Source: Cornus controversa
Taxonomy: Eukaryota > Streptophyta > Magnoliopsida > Cornales > Cornaceae
Direction: 5' to 3'
DNA length: 64,000 bases
Assembly: GCA_026545225.1 (NCBI GenBank)
Contig: CM048852.1
Span: 14,964,146-15,028,145, forward strand
The notes under the pieces were generated by a model. That model worked only from the letters and a program-made list of their open reading frames with translations, was not told the DNA's origin and searched no databases. The position numbers and the translations under genes were made by a program. Within the stretch, counting starts at the first letter, position 1; every line of letters starts with the position of its first letter. Below are positions 32,435 through 47,355 of this stretch, one piece after another.

Positions 32435-35400
32435 TGTCACGCCCCCAAATTTAAATATAGGAAACTCTAGTCCCATACTTAAATTTAGTGCATGATTTAA
32501 ATATAACATCCACAACTAATCACAAAACCTTAAATGAATCATCTCCATTCAATAATTCCATTAAATACTAAATAAATCCATACATCAACACTAATCAAAT
32601 TTCACCAACTAACTCCATCCTCATTACATGAGTTCTCAATAACAGAAGTACTAAACTAATTAGATGATCTCCATCTCCACCATTGGTCTCTTTCACATGC
32701 ATACCCAACGAGTACCTGAAAATTGTTAAGGAGTGAGCTCACAAGCTCAACAAGGGATTGCTAAACACATTCCCTGCTCAGCAAATTGACCCGACCTTAT
32801 ATTCTCATATATAAAAGTAACTCGCACAACCAATTATATTACCTCAATGACAGATAATTTAATCAAACCTTAATAAAAAAAAATGCACAATCTCATATAT
32901 AATGCATGGATCACGTATAACTCATCTCAAGTCATTTTATAATTTTCATACGTTACCATCGTCAATATCATATAACAATTAATAACACACTAATTACCAT
33001 ATCAAAACTCTAAGTTCTCGCCATTTAATTTATGTCACAATTATCTCAATTATGAACCATAAATCAATTCAACATCCTGATTAATTCTTATTAACTTCTC
33101 ACATATCTCACATGAGCCCCGGGCCCCCCTCCAATAAATGGCTAGCTCAGCCAACAAAAATGGTGTGCATCGCATAGTCCCGGACTATCGAAGGTCACAC
33201 ATGTGGCTGGGCTTGTACGTCTACTTACCCAGATGCTCCCGGACCACGTCCACATAATAAGGGTATGTTGAACCCTATGGCCATACAAAAAGGATAGTGC
33301 ACTTTCAAATAGGCTGGTCCCGGACCATGCCTATCAAAGTCCTCATAGGGTTAGTCCCGGACTACCCTCCGACTAATCAGATAACATCCATTAATTATCA
33401 ATTATGCTGATTTATCAAACATATGCAACATTAAACAAATTTAATCAATAATCAACGTATCTCTATACACTTTAATCATTACTCAAAGCAGTCAACAACA
33501 GTAAAAAAATTTAATCAATAATCGATCAACGTGTTTCTATACACTTTAATTATTACTCAAATCAGACAAGACGTAACTAATGAGAGTACAAAAATTTGTG
33601 AAGGTTCTTTAATCTCAAATATAGATCTCGGTAAAATTTCAGAATCTAATTTCTTATCATTTTATTTTCGTAAACAAGCCTTTATCAAGTTTTAAATCGA
33701 TTTCACCACCTGACTCACTCTCAATTCAAATATTTCACATAAATAGGTTAGTTATGCTCAAAAACATCATTCCTGGACTTTTCATCATTTCTAGAATATT
33801 TACAATATTTTCTCCTAAATTTCTCTAATTTAAACTAATAAAAAAATTATTTTATTTGAAGATCATTTTCTTCTCCAAATATACCATCATAAACCATCAA
33901 AATAATTCAGGTTATATTTTCACAAGATTTTTGTTACAAAATATCTACACTACCCAATATCTAGAAAGTATCTAGAATTGTTACAAGAACTATCTAGATA
34001 TATAACAGAACATCGGAGTGGTTTACAAATTCTTTATAAGTGACCACTTCTGTTACATTAGGCCTTCAAAATTCACATCATTCTCTTAGTTTGAGTCTCA
34101 AAACTCAAATCAAATATTGATATAAAAGAATTACTTAATATATCAATTTAGGACATATATCTACTGAAGTCATTTAAATTTCAGGTCATGGTAGAGTGTG
34201 ATTGTTTGTTTCGACTGCGTATCCACCACCTTGTATCTTGTATCCTAAATATAATTTTGTATGCATCTTTAGTTAGTCACCTTGTAACTTAAATAGAATT
34301 CTGTAACTATACTCTGCAACTATACATTGTAGGGCCACAACTACACATTGTAGGGTTACTCTGTTATATTCTGTACATATAACCCAAATACACATTGTAT
34401 CCTAAATATAAGGATTGTAACCCAAATACACATTGTATCATAAATATAAGGATTGTAGGGATCCTAAATATAAGGATTGTAACCCAAATACACATTGTAT
34501 CCTAAATATAAGGATTGTAGGGTCACTATATTATATTCTGTACATATAACGCAAATACACATTGTATCCTAAATATAAGGTATATATAGCATCACTACAT
34601 ATCACAATGTTATATCCTAAATAATTTTATATGTATAAACCTAAATATAATTCTATACATATGTCGCAACTACACATTGTAGGGCCACTATGTTATATTC
34701 TGTACGTATAACATAGCAAATACACATTGTATCCTAAATATAATACATATCACCCCATGTTACACATTGCATCCTAAATATAAGGTATATATAAGGGCAC
34801 TATGTATCACCACGTTATAAAATATAATTATCACATATCCCGCAAGTACATATTACCCCATTTTAACCTAAATGTAATTATGTACATATAGAATCACTGC
34901 ACATCACCGCATTGTATCCCAAATATAATTTTGAACATATACCGTCACTACATATCAGTATCCTAAATATAAATACAATTTAGTCGATATACATTTATAT
35001 CATATATTACACATAGTTGACAAATTTATATATACACACTTACAAGAATGCTTATCAATACAATTATATACACGAAGGGGCTATACATATCTATATATAC
35101 ACAAACATAGCAAAATATTCGACTGATTGAAATTATTTCATTCTGCATTACTAATCCAAATTATATGTGATATTAATAGGAATAAAACAATCAGTGTTGC
35201 AATCTGTTATATAATGGAAGTCTTAAACATATAAAATATTTTACGTAATATTATAGGCAAGTTACAACCATATACAAAAATATAATGCAAGATCAACTTG
35301 CCTGTTTTAAATCTTCAATCCAATTTTCCATCTTTAATTCCAAGCAACTCTCTTTGTCGCCGTTGTCTCTCGTCTCGGCTTCTACAATTTTCAGGTTATA

Positions 35401-35605
35401 TTCTACGATATTAAACCCTAGACATAATTTATATAGAGAGTATTTAGTGGTTATAATCTCATTAGGATTAGGATTTTATTTAAATTTAAATCCCTAATAT
35501 TGTTTGCTAAACATAAATATATATATATAATTATATATACTCAAAATTACTCATCTAACCCTCAAAATATTTTAAAAATCTATTTTAAAATTTTTGGATA
35601 TTACA
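32435..35605 (+). mobile_element. Solo LTR, family C, 3.2 kb, target duplication AAAAA
   Basis: 3171 bp from TGTCACGCCCCC to GGATATTACA, flanked by AAAAA on both sides; satellite continues in phase afterwards (AATGTGAATATAAA). The termini are typical of long plant gypsy LTRs. No primer site, polypurine tract or coding domain is seen. It includes a region rich in TCCCGGAC strings (33175-33370) and a minisatellite-like region (34240-34960) built on CACATTGTATCCTAAATATA. TATA-like TTATATAGAG lies near 35429. Confidence 0.8.
34240..34970 (+). repeat. Minisatellite within family C LTR
   Basis: The phrases CACATTGTATCCTAAATATA, AAGGATTGTA and TTATATTCTGTACATATAAC recur many times in varying order with imperfect spacing. 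This is internal expansion of the LTR; the unit is not sharply fixed. Confidence 0.6.
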
Positions 35606-38600
35606 AAAAATGTGAATATAAATTTTTATTATTTTTTTGTGCAAAAACATCCTTCAAATATGCCAAAGAGTTCCCAAAAGAATTGGAAAGGAAAAACATA
35701 AAAAAACATTTTTTTTAAGTGTCTAGATAAATACTTTAAATGTGTGAAAAGTCCTTTAAATGTGTGAAAAGTAAATAAAAATGAGACTAAAAAATGTGAA
35801 TATAAAGTTTTATTATTTTTTTGTGCAAAAACATTTTTCAAATAATAATAAAAAGTTTATAAAAAAATTAGAAAAAAAAACATAAAGAAGTATTTGTTTT
35901 ATCTCTTTGAAAAGTATTTTAAATGTGTGGCAAGTAAATAAAAATGAGAGTAAAAAAGTAAATATAAATTTTTATTATTTTTTTCTACAAAAACATCCAT
36001 CAAATATGCCTAAGTGTTCCTATAAAAATTGGAAAAAAAAACATAATTTTTTTTTTGTTTTAAGTGTGTGGAGAAGTTCATTAAATGAGTGAAAAATGAA
36101 TAAAAATGACACAAAAAATTGTTCATATAAATCATAATAATTTTCTTATGCAAAAACATCCTTCAAATATGCCTAAGAGGTCCTAAAAAAATTGGAAAAA
36201 AACATAAAACAACATTTGGTTTAAATGTGTCGATAATTACTTTAAATGTGTTGAAAGTCCTTTAAATGCATGGAAAGTGAATAAAATTGAGACTAAAAAA
36301 TGTGAATATAAATTTTATGATTTATTTGAGCAAAAACATCCTTTAAATATGTCCAAAAGTTTCTAAAAAAGTTGAAAAAAAAACATAAATTTATTTGTTT
36401 TATGTGTGCAAAATACTTTAAATGTGTGGAAAGTCCTTTAAATGTGTGGAAAAAGTGAACAAAAATGAGATTAAAAATGTGAAAATAATTTTTTTATTTT
36501 TTGTGCAAAAAAATCTTTCAAATATGCTTAAGAGTTCCTAATATAATTAGAAAAAAAATATAAAAAAAATTTATTGTAAGTGTGTGGATAATTACTTTAA
36601 ATGCGTGGAAAATTACTTTAAATGTGTGGAAAGTCCTTTATATGTGTTGAAAATGAATAAAAAAAGACAAACAAATGTGAATATAAATTATTATTATTTT
36701 TTTGTGCAAAAACATCCTTCAAATTTGCCAACGAGTTCCCAAAAAATTGGAAAGAAAAAACATAAAAAAACATATGTTTTAAGTGTGTGGATAAGTCCTT
36801 TAAATGTGTGGAAAGTGAATAAAATTGAGACTAAAAAATGTGAATATAAATTTTTATGATTTTTTTGTGCAAAAACATTCTTCAAATATGCTAAAAAGTT
36901 TTTAAAAAATTGAAAAAAACATAAAAAATAATTGTTTTATGACTGTGAAAAGTACTTTAAATGTGTGAAAAGTTCTTTAAATGTGTGGAAAGTAAATAAA
37001 AATGTGACTAAAAATGTGAATATAAATTTTTATTATTTTTTTGTGCAAAAAAATCATTCAAATATGCTTAAGAGTTCCTAAAAAAATTGGAAAAAAATAT
37101 AAAACAACATTTGTTTTAAATGTGTCGATACGTACTTTAAATGTGTTGAAAGTCATTTAAATATGTGGAAAGTGAATAAAATTTAGACTAAAAAATGTGA
37201 ATAGAAACTTTTATGATTTATTTGTGCAAAAACATCCTTCAAATATACCTAAAAGTTCCTAAAAAAATTGAAAAAAAAAAATTTGTTTTATCTCTGTGGA
37301 AAATACTTTAAATGTGTCGAAAGTCTTTTAAATATATGGAAAGTGAACAAAAATGAGACTAAAAAATGTGAAAATAATTTTTTTTTATTTTTTGTGCAAA
37401 TTTTTTTTTCAAATATGCTTAAGAGTTCCTAATAATACTAGAAAAAAGATATAAAAAATTATTTGTTTTAAGTGTGTGGATAAGTACATTAAATGATCGA
37501 AAAAGTACTTTAAATGTGTGGAAAGTCCTTTATATGTGTGGAAAGTGAATAAAAATAAGACTAAAAATGTGAATATAAATTTTTATTATTTTTTTATGCA
37601 AAAACATCTATCACATAAAAGAAAACATAAAAAAATATTTGTTTTAAGAGTGGAAAATTCTTTAAATGAGTGGAAAATGAATAAAAACGATACTAAAAAA
37701 TGTGAATATAAATTTTTATTATTTTTCTTTTCAAAAACATCCTTCAAATATGCCTAAGATTTTCTTAAAAAATTGGAAAGAAACATAAAAAAATATATGT
37801 TTTAAATGTGTCGATAAGTAGTTTAAATGTGTGGAAAAGTCCTTTAAATGTGAGAAAAGTGAATTCAATTGAGACTAAAATATGTGAATATAAATTTTTA
37901 TGATTTATTTGTGCAAAAAGATCTTTCAAATATGCCTAAAAGTTCCTACAAAAATTGGAAAAAAAATATAAAAAGGTATTTGTTTTATGTGTGTGGAAAG
38001 TCCTTTAAATGTGTGGGAAATGAATAAAAATGAGACTAAAAAATGTGAAAATAATTTTTTTTTAATTTTTTGTGCAAAAACATCTTTCAAATATGCTTAA
38101 GAGTTTCTAAAAATTGAAAAAAAACATAAAAAGATACTTGTTTTAAGTGTGTGGATATGGACTTTAAATGTGTTGAAAAAGACTTTAAATGTGTAAAAAG
38201 TCCCTCATATTTGTGGAAAGTGAATAAAAATGAGACTAAAAAATGTGAATATAAGTTTTTATTATTTTTATGTGTAGAAAATCCATCAAATATGTTTAAG
38301 AGTTCCTAAAAAAATTTGAAATAAAAAACATAATAATACATTTATTTTATGTGTGTGGATAAGTACTTTAAATGTGTTGAAAACTATTGTAATGCGTGGA
38401 AAGTCCTTTAAAAGTGTGGGAAGTGAATAAAAATGAGACTAAAAAATGTGAAAATATTTTTTTTTTGTGCAAAAACATCCTTCAATATGCTTAAGAGTTT
38501 CTAAAAAAATTAGAAAAAAAAAACATAATGAAATATTTGTTTTAAGTATGTGGATAAGTACTTTAAATGTGTGAAAATCCTTTATATGTGTGGAAATTGA

Positions 38601-39594
38601 ATAAAAATGAGACTAAAAAATGTGAATATAAATTTTTATTTTTTTTTTGTGCAAAAACAACCTTCAAATATGCTTAAGAGTTCCTAAAAAATTGGAATAA
38701 AAAAACAAAAAATATATATGTTTCAAGTGTGTGGAAGAAATGTGTGGAAAGTCCTTTATATGTGTGGAAAGTGAATAAAATGAGACTAAAAACTGTAAAA
38801 TTAAATTATTAATATTTTTTTAGACAAAAACACCCTTCAAATATGCCTAAGAGTTCCTAAAAATTTTGAAAATAAAATACATAAAAATACATTTGTTTTA
38901 AGGGTGTAGAAAAGTACTTTAAATGTGTATAAAGTGCTTTAAATGTGTGGAAAGTAAAAAAAAATTGAGACTAAAAAATATGAATATAAATTTTTATGAT
39001 TTATTTGTACAAAAAAATCTTTTAAATATGCCTAAAAGTTCCTAAAAAGTTGGAAAGAAAAAATATAAAAGAATATTTGTTTTAAGTTTGTGGAAAAGTA
39101 TTTTAAATGTGTGGAAAGTGAATAAAATTGAGACTAAAAAATGAGAATAAAATTTTTTATGACTTATTTTTGCAAAAACATCCTTAAAATCCCTAAGAGT
39201 TCATAAAAAAATTGGAAAGAAAAATCATAAAAAAATATTTGTTTTAAGTGTGTGAAAAATTACTTTAAATGTGTGGAAAAGTAATTTCAATATGTGGAAA
39301 GTACTTTAAATGTGTGGAAAGTGAATAAAAATCATAAATTTTTATGATTTATTTATACAAAAACGTCCTTCAAATATCCCTCAAAGTTCCTAAAAAAATT
39401 GAAAATAAAAAACATAAAAAAAATAGTTGTTTTAAGTGTGTGAAAAAGTACTTTGAATGTGTGAAAAGTTAATAAAAATGTGACTAAAAAACGTGAATTT
39501 AAATTTTTATGATTTTTTTTTGTTAAAAAGCATCCTTCAATTATGCCTGAAAGTTTCTAAAAAAATTTGAAAAAAAACATAAAAACGTATATTC
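35606..39594 (+). repeat. Satellite array, left arm, part 2
   Basis: A continuation of the same satellite in the same orientation to the switch near 39594, after the string CATAAAAACGTAT. Monomers here are more divergent, with deletions and longer A/T runs. Confidence 0.9.
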
Positions 39595-42500
39595 ACATTG
39601 TTTAGTTTCATTTTTTCACACTTTCCGCACATTTAAAGTAATTTTCCATACACTTAAAACAAATATTTCTTAATATTTTTTTCCAATATTTTAGGAACTT
39701 TTATGCATATTTAACAGATTTTTTTGTACAAAAAAAAATTAAAATATATATACACATTTTTTTGTCTCTATTTTATTCACTTTCACACATTTAAAGTACT
39801 TTTCCACACACTTAAAACAAATATTTTTTTATGTTTTTTCTTTCCAATTTTTTAGAAACTCTTACAAATATTTGAAAGATGTTTTTGCACAAATAATAAT
39901 AAAAAATTACATTCACATTTTTTTGTTTAATTTTTATACACTTTACACACATTTAAAGTACTTTCCCACACACTTAAAACAAATGTTTTTTTTTTGTTTT
40001 TTATTTCCAATTTTTTTAGGAACTCTTAGGCATATTTGAAAGATGTTTTTACACAAAAAAATAATAAAATTTTATATTCACATTTTTTAGTCTCATTTTT
40101 ATTCACTTTCCAGACATTTAAAGGACTTTACACACATATAAAGTTCATTTTCACACATTTAAAACAGATGTTTTTTTTTATCTTTTATCATTCCAATTAT
40201 TTTTAGAAACACTTAGGCATATTTGAAAGATATTTTTGCACAAAAAAATAATAACAATTTATATTCACATTTTTAGTCTCATTCTTATTCACTTTCCACA
40301 CATATAAAGTTCATTTTCATACATTTAAAACAAATATTTTTTTTATGTTTTTTCATTCCAAATTTTTTTATAAACACTTAGGCATAATTGAAAGATATTT
40401 TTTTACATTTTTTAATCTCATTTTTATTTACTTTCACACATTTAAAGGACTTTCCACACATCTAAAGTATTTTATCACACACTTAAAACAAATATTTCAT
40501 TATATTTTGTTTCCAATTTTTTTAGGAACTTTTAGACCTCTTAGAAGGATATTTTTGCACAAGAAAATCATAAAAATTTATATTCATATTTTTTAGTTTC
40601 ATTTTTATTCACTTTCCACACATTTAAAGGATTTTTAACACATTTAAAGTACTTTTCCACACACTTGAAACAAATATTTTTTTATGTTTTTTTTTATAAT
40701 TTTTTTCAACTCTTAGGCATATTTGAAGGATTTTTTGCACAAAAAAATCAAAAAATTTATATCCAAATTTTTTAGTTTCATTTTTTTGCACTTTTCACGC
40801 ATTTAAAGTACTTTTCCACGCACTTACAACAAATACTTTTTTATGTTTTTTCTTTCCAATTTTTTTATGAAACTTTTGGCATCTTTGAAGGATGTTTTTG
40901 TACAAAAAAATTACAAAAATTTATATTCGTATGTTTTAGTCTCATTTTTAATCCTTTTCTACACATTTAAAGGACTTTCAAACATTTAATGTACTTTTTC
41001 ACATACTTAAAACAAATATTTTTTTATGTTTTTTCTTTCCAAACTTTTAGGCATATTTGAAGAATATTTGTGCACACAAAAATCATAAAAATTTAAATTC
41101 TCATTTTTTAGTCTCATTTTTTCACACTTTCCACATATTTAAAGTAGTTTTCCATACACTTAAAACAAATAATTTTTTATGTTTTTTCTTTTCAATTTTT
41201 TAGGAACTTTTAGGTATATTTGAAGGATTTTTTTGAACAAAAAAATAATAAAATTATATATTCACATTTTTTTGTCTCATTTTTATTCACTTTCCATACA
41301 TTTAAAGGACTTTACACACATTTAAATTACTTTTACACACTGAAAACAAATATTTTTTTTATGTTTACTTTTCCCAAATTTTTACAAATTTTTAGGCATA
41401 TTTGATGGATGTTTTTGCACAAAAAAAATCATAAAATCTATATTCACATTTTTTAGTTTCATTTTTTTTTCTCACCTTTCGCACATTTAAAGTACTTTTC
41501 CAAACACTTAAAAAAAATATTTCTTAATATTTTTTCCAGTATTTTAGGAACTTTTATGCATATTTAACGGATTTTTTTGTACAAAAAAATAGTAAAAATA
41601 TATACACATTTTTTTGTCTCAATTTTATTCACATTCACATATTAAAAGTACTTTTCCACACACTTAAAACAAATATTTTTTTATGTTTTTTCTTTCCAAT
41701 TTTTTAGGAGCTCTTAGGCATATTTGAAAGATGTTTTTGCACAAAAAATAAAAAAAAATTAAATTCACATTTTTTAGTCTAATTTTTATACACATTACAC
41801 ACATTTAAAGTACTTTTCCACACACTTAAAACAAATATTTTTTTTATGTTTTCTCTTTCCAATTTTTTTAGGAACTCTTAGGCATATTTGAATGATGTTT
41901 TTACACAAAAAAATAATAATAATTTATATTCACATTTTTTAGTCACATTTTTATTCACTTTCCAGACATTTAAAGCACTTTCCACACATATAAAATTCAT
42001 TTTCACACATTTAAAACAAATGTTTTTTTTATGTTTTTTCATTCCAATTTTTTTTAGAAACACTTTGGCATATTTCAAAGATATTTTTACACAAAAAATA
42101 ATAAAAATTTATATTCACATTTTTTAGTCCATTTTTTGTTTACTTTCCACACATTTAAAGGACTTTCCACACATTTAAAGTAATTTTACACACACTTAAA
42201 ACAAATATTTTTTACATTTTGTTTTCAAATTTTTTAGGAACTTATAGACCTATCAGAAGGATATTTTTGCACAAAAAAATCATAAAAATTTATATTCATA
42301 TTTTTTAGTTTCAATTTTATTCACTTCCACACATTTAAAGGATTTTTCACACATCTAAAGTACTTTTCCACAAATTTAAAGTATTTTTCCACACTTAAAA
42401 CAAATATTTTTTTATGTTTTTTTTTATAATTTTTTTTCAACTCTTAGGCATATTTGAAGGTTGCTTTTGCACAAAAAAATCATAAAAGTTTATATCCAAA

Positions 42501-45500
42501 TTTTTTAGTCTCATTTCTTCGCACTTTTCACACATTTAAAGTACTTTTCATGCACTTAAAACAAATACTTTTTGATGTTTTTTTCTTTCCAATTTTTTAA
42601 GAAAATTTTAGGCATCTTTGAAGGATGTTTTTGTACAAAAAAAAATTACAAAAATATATATTCATACTTTTTAGTCTCATTTTTAATCTCGTTCTACACA
42701 TTTAAAGGACTTTCAGTACATTTAATGTAATTTTCCACACACTTAAAACAAATATTTTTTTATATTTTTCTTTCCAATCTTTTTGGGAACTTTTAGGCAT
42801 ATTTGAAGAATATTTTTGCACAAAAAAATCATAAAAATTTAAATTCTTATTTTTTAGTCTCACTTTTTCACACTTTACACACATTTAAAGTACTTTTCGA
42901 TAGACTTAAAACAAATTATTTTTTATGTTTTTTATTTCAATTTTTTTAGGAACTTTTAGGTATATTTCAATGATGTTTTTGAACAAAAAAACAATAAAAA
43001 TATATAATCACATTTTTTTGTCACATTTTTATTCATTTTTGACACATTTAAAGTATTTTTCCACACTTAAAACAAATATTTTTTATGTTTAATTTTCTCA
43101 CTTGTTTTAGAAAGTTTAAGGTGTATTTGAAGGATATTTTTGCACAAAAAATATCCTAAAAATGTATATACACATTTTTTAATCTCATTTTTTTCACACT
43201 TTCTGCACATTTAAAGTACTTTTCCATACACTTAAAACAAATATTTCTTAATATTTTTTCCACTATTTTAGGAACTTTTATGCACATTTAACGGATTTTT
43301 TTGTACAAAAAAAATAATAAAAATATATATTCACATTTTTTGTCTCAATTTTATTCACTTTCACACATTTAAAGTACTTTTCACACACTTAAAACAAATA
43401 TTTTTTTTCTTTCCAATTTTTTTAGAACTCTTACGCATATTTGAAAGATGTTTTTGGACAAAAAATAATATTCTCATTTTTTCGTCTAATTTTTATACAC
43501 ATTACACACATTTAAAGTACTTTTCCACACACTTAAAACAAATGTTTTTTTTATGTTTTTTCTTTCCAATTTTTTTTGGAACTCTTAGGCATATTTGAAG
43601 GATGTTTTTACATAAAAAAATAATAAAAATTTATATTCATATTTTTTAGTCTCATTTTTATTCACTTTTCACACATTTAAAGGACTTTTCACACATATAA
43701 AGTTCATTTTCACACATTTAAAACAAATGTCTTTTTAGGTTTTTTCATTCCAATGTTTTTTAGAAACACTTAGGCATGTTTGAAAGATATTTTTGCACAA
43801 AAAAATAATAATAATTTATATTCACATTTTTTACTTTCATTTTTATTCACTTTCCACACATTTAAAGTACTTTCCACACATATAATGTTCATTTTCACAC
43901 ATTTAAAACAAATGTTTTTTTATGTTTTTTAATTCCAATTTTTTTGTCTCATTTTTTCACACTTTCCACACATTTAAAGTACTTTTCCACACACTTAAAA
44001 CAAATATTTCTTTATATTTTGTTTCCAATTGTTTTAGGAACTTTTAAACCTATTAGAAGGATATTTTTGCACAAAAGAACCATCAAAATTTGTATTCATA
44101 TTTTTTAGTTTCATTTTTATTAACTTTCCACACATTTAAAGTACTTTTCCACACACCAAAAAAAAATATTTTTTATGTTTTTTTTATAATTGTTTTTCAA
44201 CTCTTAGGCATATTTGAAGGATGTTTTTGCACAAAAAAATCATAAAAATTTATATCCTTATATTTTAGTCTCATATTTTTGCACTTTTCACACATTTAAA
44301 GTACTTTTCCACACACTTAAAACAAATACTTTTTTATGTTTTTTCTTTCCAATTTTTTAAGGAAATTTTAGGCATATTTGAAGGATGTTTCTGTACAAAA
44401 AAATTACAAAAATATATATTCATATTTTTTAGTCTCATTTTTAATCGCTTTATACACATTTAAAGGACTTTCCAAACATTTAATGTATTTTTCCACACAG
44501 TTAAAACAAATATTTTTTTATATTTTTTATTCCAAACTTTTTAGAAACCTTTAGGCATATTTGAAGAATATTTTTGCACAAAGAAATCATAAAAATTTAA
44601 ATTCGCATTTTTTAGTCTCAGTTTTTCACACTTTCCACACATTTAAAGTACTTTCCATACACTTAAAACAAATAATTTTTTATGTTTTTTCTTTCGAATT
44701 TTTTTAGGAACTTTTAGGTATATTTGAAGGATGTTTTTGAACAAAAAATAATCAAAATATATATTCACATTTTTTTGTCTCATTTTTACTTAGTTTCCAC
44801 ACATTTAGAGGACTTTCCACACATTTAAAGTACTTTTTCACTCACTGAAAACAAATATTTTTTTATATTTACTTTTCCCAATTTTTTTAGAAACTTTTTG
44901 GCGTACTTGAAGGATGTTTTTGCACAACAAAAATCATAAAAATGTATATTCACATTTTTTTCACACTTTTCCACACACTTAAAATAAATATTTCTTTATA
45001 TTTTTTTCCAATTTTTTAAAGAACTTTTAGACCTATTAGAAGGATTTTTTGCACAAAAAATTCATAAAAATTTATATTCATATTTTTTAGTTTCATTTTA
45101 TTCACTTTCTACACATTTAAAGGATTTTTCATACATTAAAGTTCTTTTCCACACTTAAAAAAATATTTTTTTATGTTTTTTTTAATAATTTTTTTCAACT
45201 CTTACGCATATTTGACGGATGTTTTTTCAGAAAATAATCATAAAAATTTATATTTACATTTTTTAGTCTCATTTCTTCACACTTTTCATACATTTAAAGT
45301 ACTTTTCCACACACTTAAAACAAATACTTTTTTATGTTTTTTCTTTCCAATGTTTTTAGGAAATTTTTTGCATATTTGAATGATGTCTTTGTACAATAAA
45401 ATTACAAAAATATATATTCGTATTTTTTAGTCTCATTTTTTCACACTTTTCACACATTTTAAGGACTTTTCCAAACATATAATGTACTTTTCCACAAACT

Positions 45501-46822
45501 TAAAACAAATATTTTTTCTGTTTTTTCTTTCCAATTTTTTTAGGAACTTTTAGGCATATTTGAAGGATATTTTTGCCAAAAAAAATATAAAAATTTATAT
45601 TCACATATTTTAGTCTCATTTTTTCACACTTTTCACACATTAAAGTACCTTTCCATACACTTAAAACAAATAATTTTTTATGTTTTTTCTTTCCAATTTT
45701 TTAGGAACTTTTAGGTATATTTGAAGGATAGTTTTGAACAAAAAAATAATAAAAATATATATTCACATTTTTTGTCTCATTTTAATCACTTTCCACACAT
45801 TTAGAGGACTTTCCACACATTTAAAGTACGTTTCCACACACTTAAAATAAATATTGTTTTATGTTTTTTCATTCCAATTTTTTAGGAACTCTTAATTATA
45901 TTTGAAGGATATTTTTGAATATAAAAATAATAAAAATTTATATTCACATTTTTTAGTCTCATTTTTATTCACTTTCCACACATTTAAAGTACTTTTGCAC
46001 ACACTTAAAACAAATGTTTTTTTTTTTAATTTTTTTTTCCAATTTGTTTAGGAACTCTTAGGTATATTTGAAGGATTTTTTTGCACAAAAAAATAATAAA
46101 ACTTTTTATTGTATTTTTTTATTCTCATTTTAATCACTTTCCACACATTTAAAGCAGTTTTCACACATTTAAAATATTTTCCCACACACTTAAAACAAAT
46201 AATTTTTTATGTTTTTTTTTTCAATTTTTTTGGTAACTCTTCGGCATATTTGATGGATTTTTTGCAGAAAAAAATAATAAAAATATATAGTCACATTTTT
46301 TAGTCTCATTTTTCTCACATTCCACACAGTTAAAAACAATATTTTTTTAATGTTTTTTTTTTCCAATTTTTTTAGGAACACTTAGGCATATTTGAAGGAT
46401 TTTTTGCACAAAAAATTATAAAAATTTATATTCACATTTTTTCTCACTTAATTTCATTTAAAGTACATTTTCACACACTTAAAACAAATATTTTTTTATA
46501 TTTTTCTTTCCATTTATTAAAGAACTTTTAGGGTTATTTGAAGGATATTTTTGCACAAATAAATCATAAAAATTTATATTCACATTTTTTAGTCTCATTT
46601 TTATTCAGTTTCACAAATTTAAAGTACTTTTCCACACAGTTAAAACAAATATTTTTTGTGTGTTTTATTTCTAATTTTTTTAGCAACTTTTGGCATATTT
46701 GAAGGATGTTTCAGCACAAAAAATAATAAAAATTTATTTTCGCATGATTTAGTCTCAATTTTAGTCACTTTCCACACATTTAAAAGACTTTCCACACATT
46801 TAAAGAACTTTTTCACACTTAA

Positions 46823-46863
<41 letters not shown>

Positions 46864-47355
46864 CAACTTTTTTAGGATGTTTTTGCACAAAACAAATCCT
46901 AAAAATATATTTTCACATTTTTTAGTCTCATTTTTCTCACTTTTCACACATTTAAAGTACTTTTTCAAAGACTTAAAAATAATAATTTTTTACGTTTTTT
47001 CTTTCCAATTTTTTAGGAACACTAAGGCATATTTGATGGATGTTTTTGCATAAAAAAATCATAAAAATTTATATTCACATTGCTTAGTCTCATTTTTTCT
47101 CACTTTTTTTTCATTTAAAGTACTTTTCCACTCACTTCAAACAAATTTTTTTTTATGTTTTTCTTTCCAATTTATTTAGGAACTTTTAGGGTTATTTGAA
47201 GGTTTATTTTTGCACAAATAAATCATAAAAATTTATATTCAAAATTTTTAGTCTCATTTTTATTCACTTTCCACACATTTATAGAACTTTCAACATATTT
47301 AAAGTACTTTTTCACACATTTGAAACAAATATTTTTTATATCTTTTTTTCAATTT
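39595..47355 (-). repeat. Satellite array, right arm, part 1 (inverted)
   Basis: The same satellite read in reverse complement: TATTCACATTTTTTAGTCTC, TATTCACTTTCCACACATTT, AAAGTACTTTTCCACACACT, TAGGCATATTTGAAGGATG. The orientation changes over a few bases at about 39590-39600 with no large spacer. A (TA)n microsatellite lies at 46829-46861. Confidence 0.9.
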
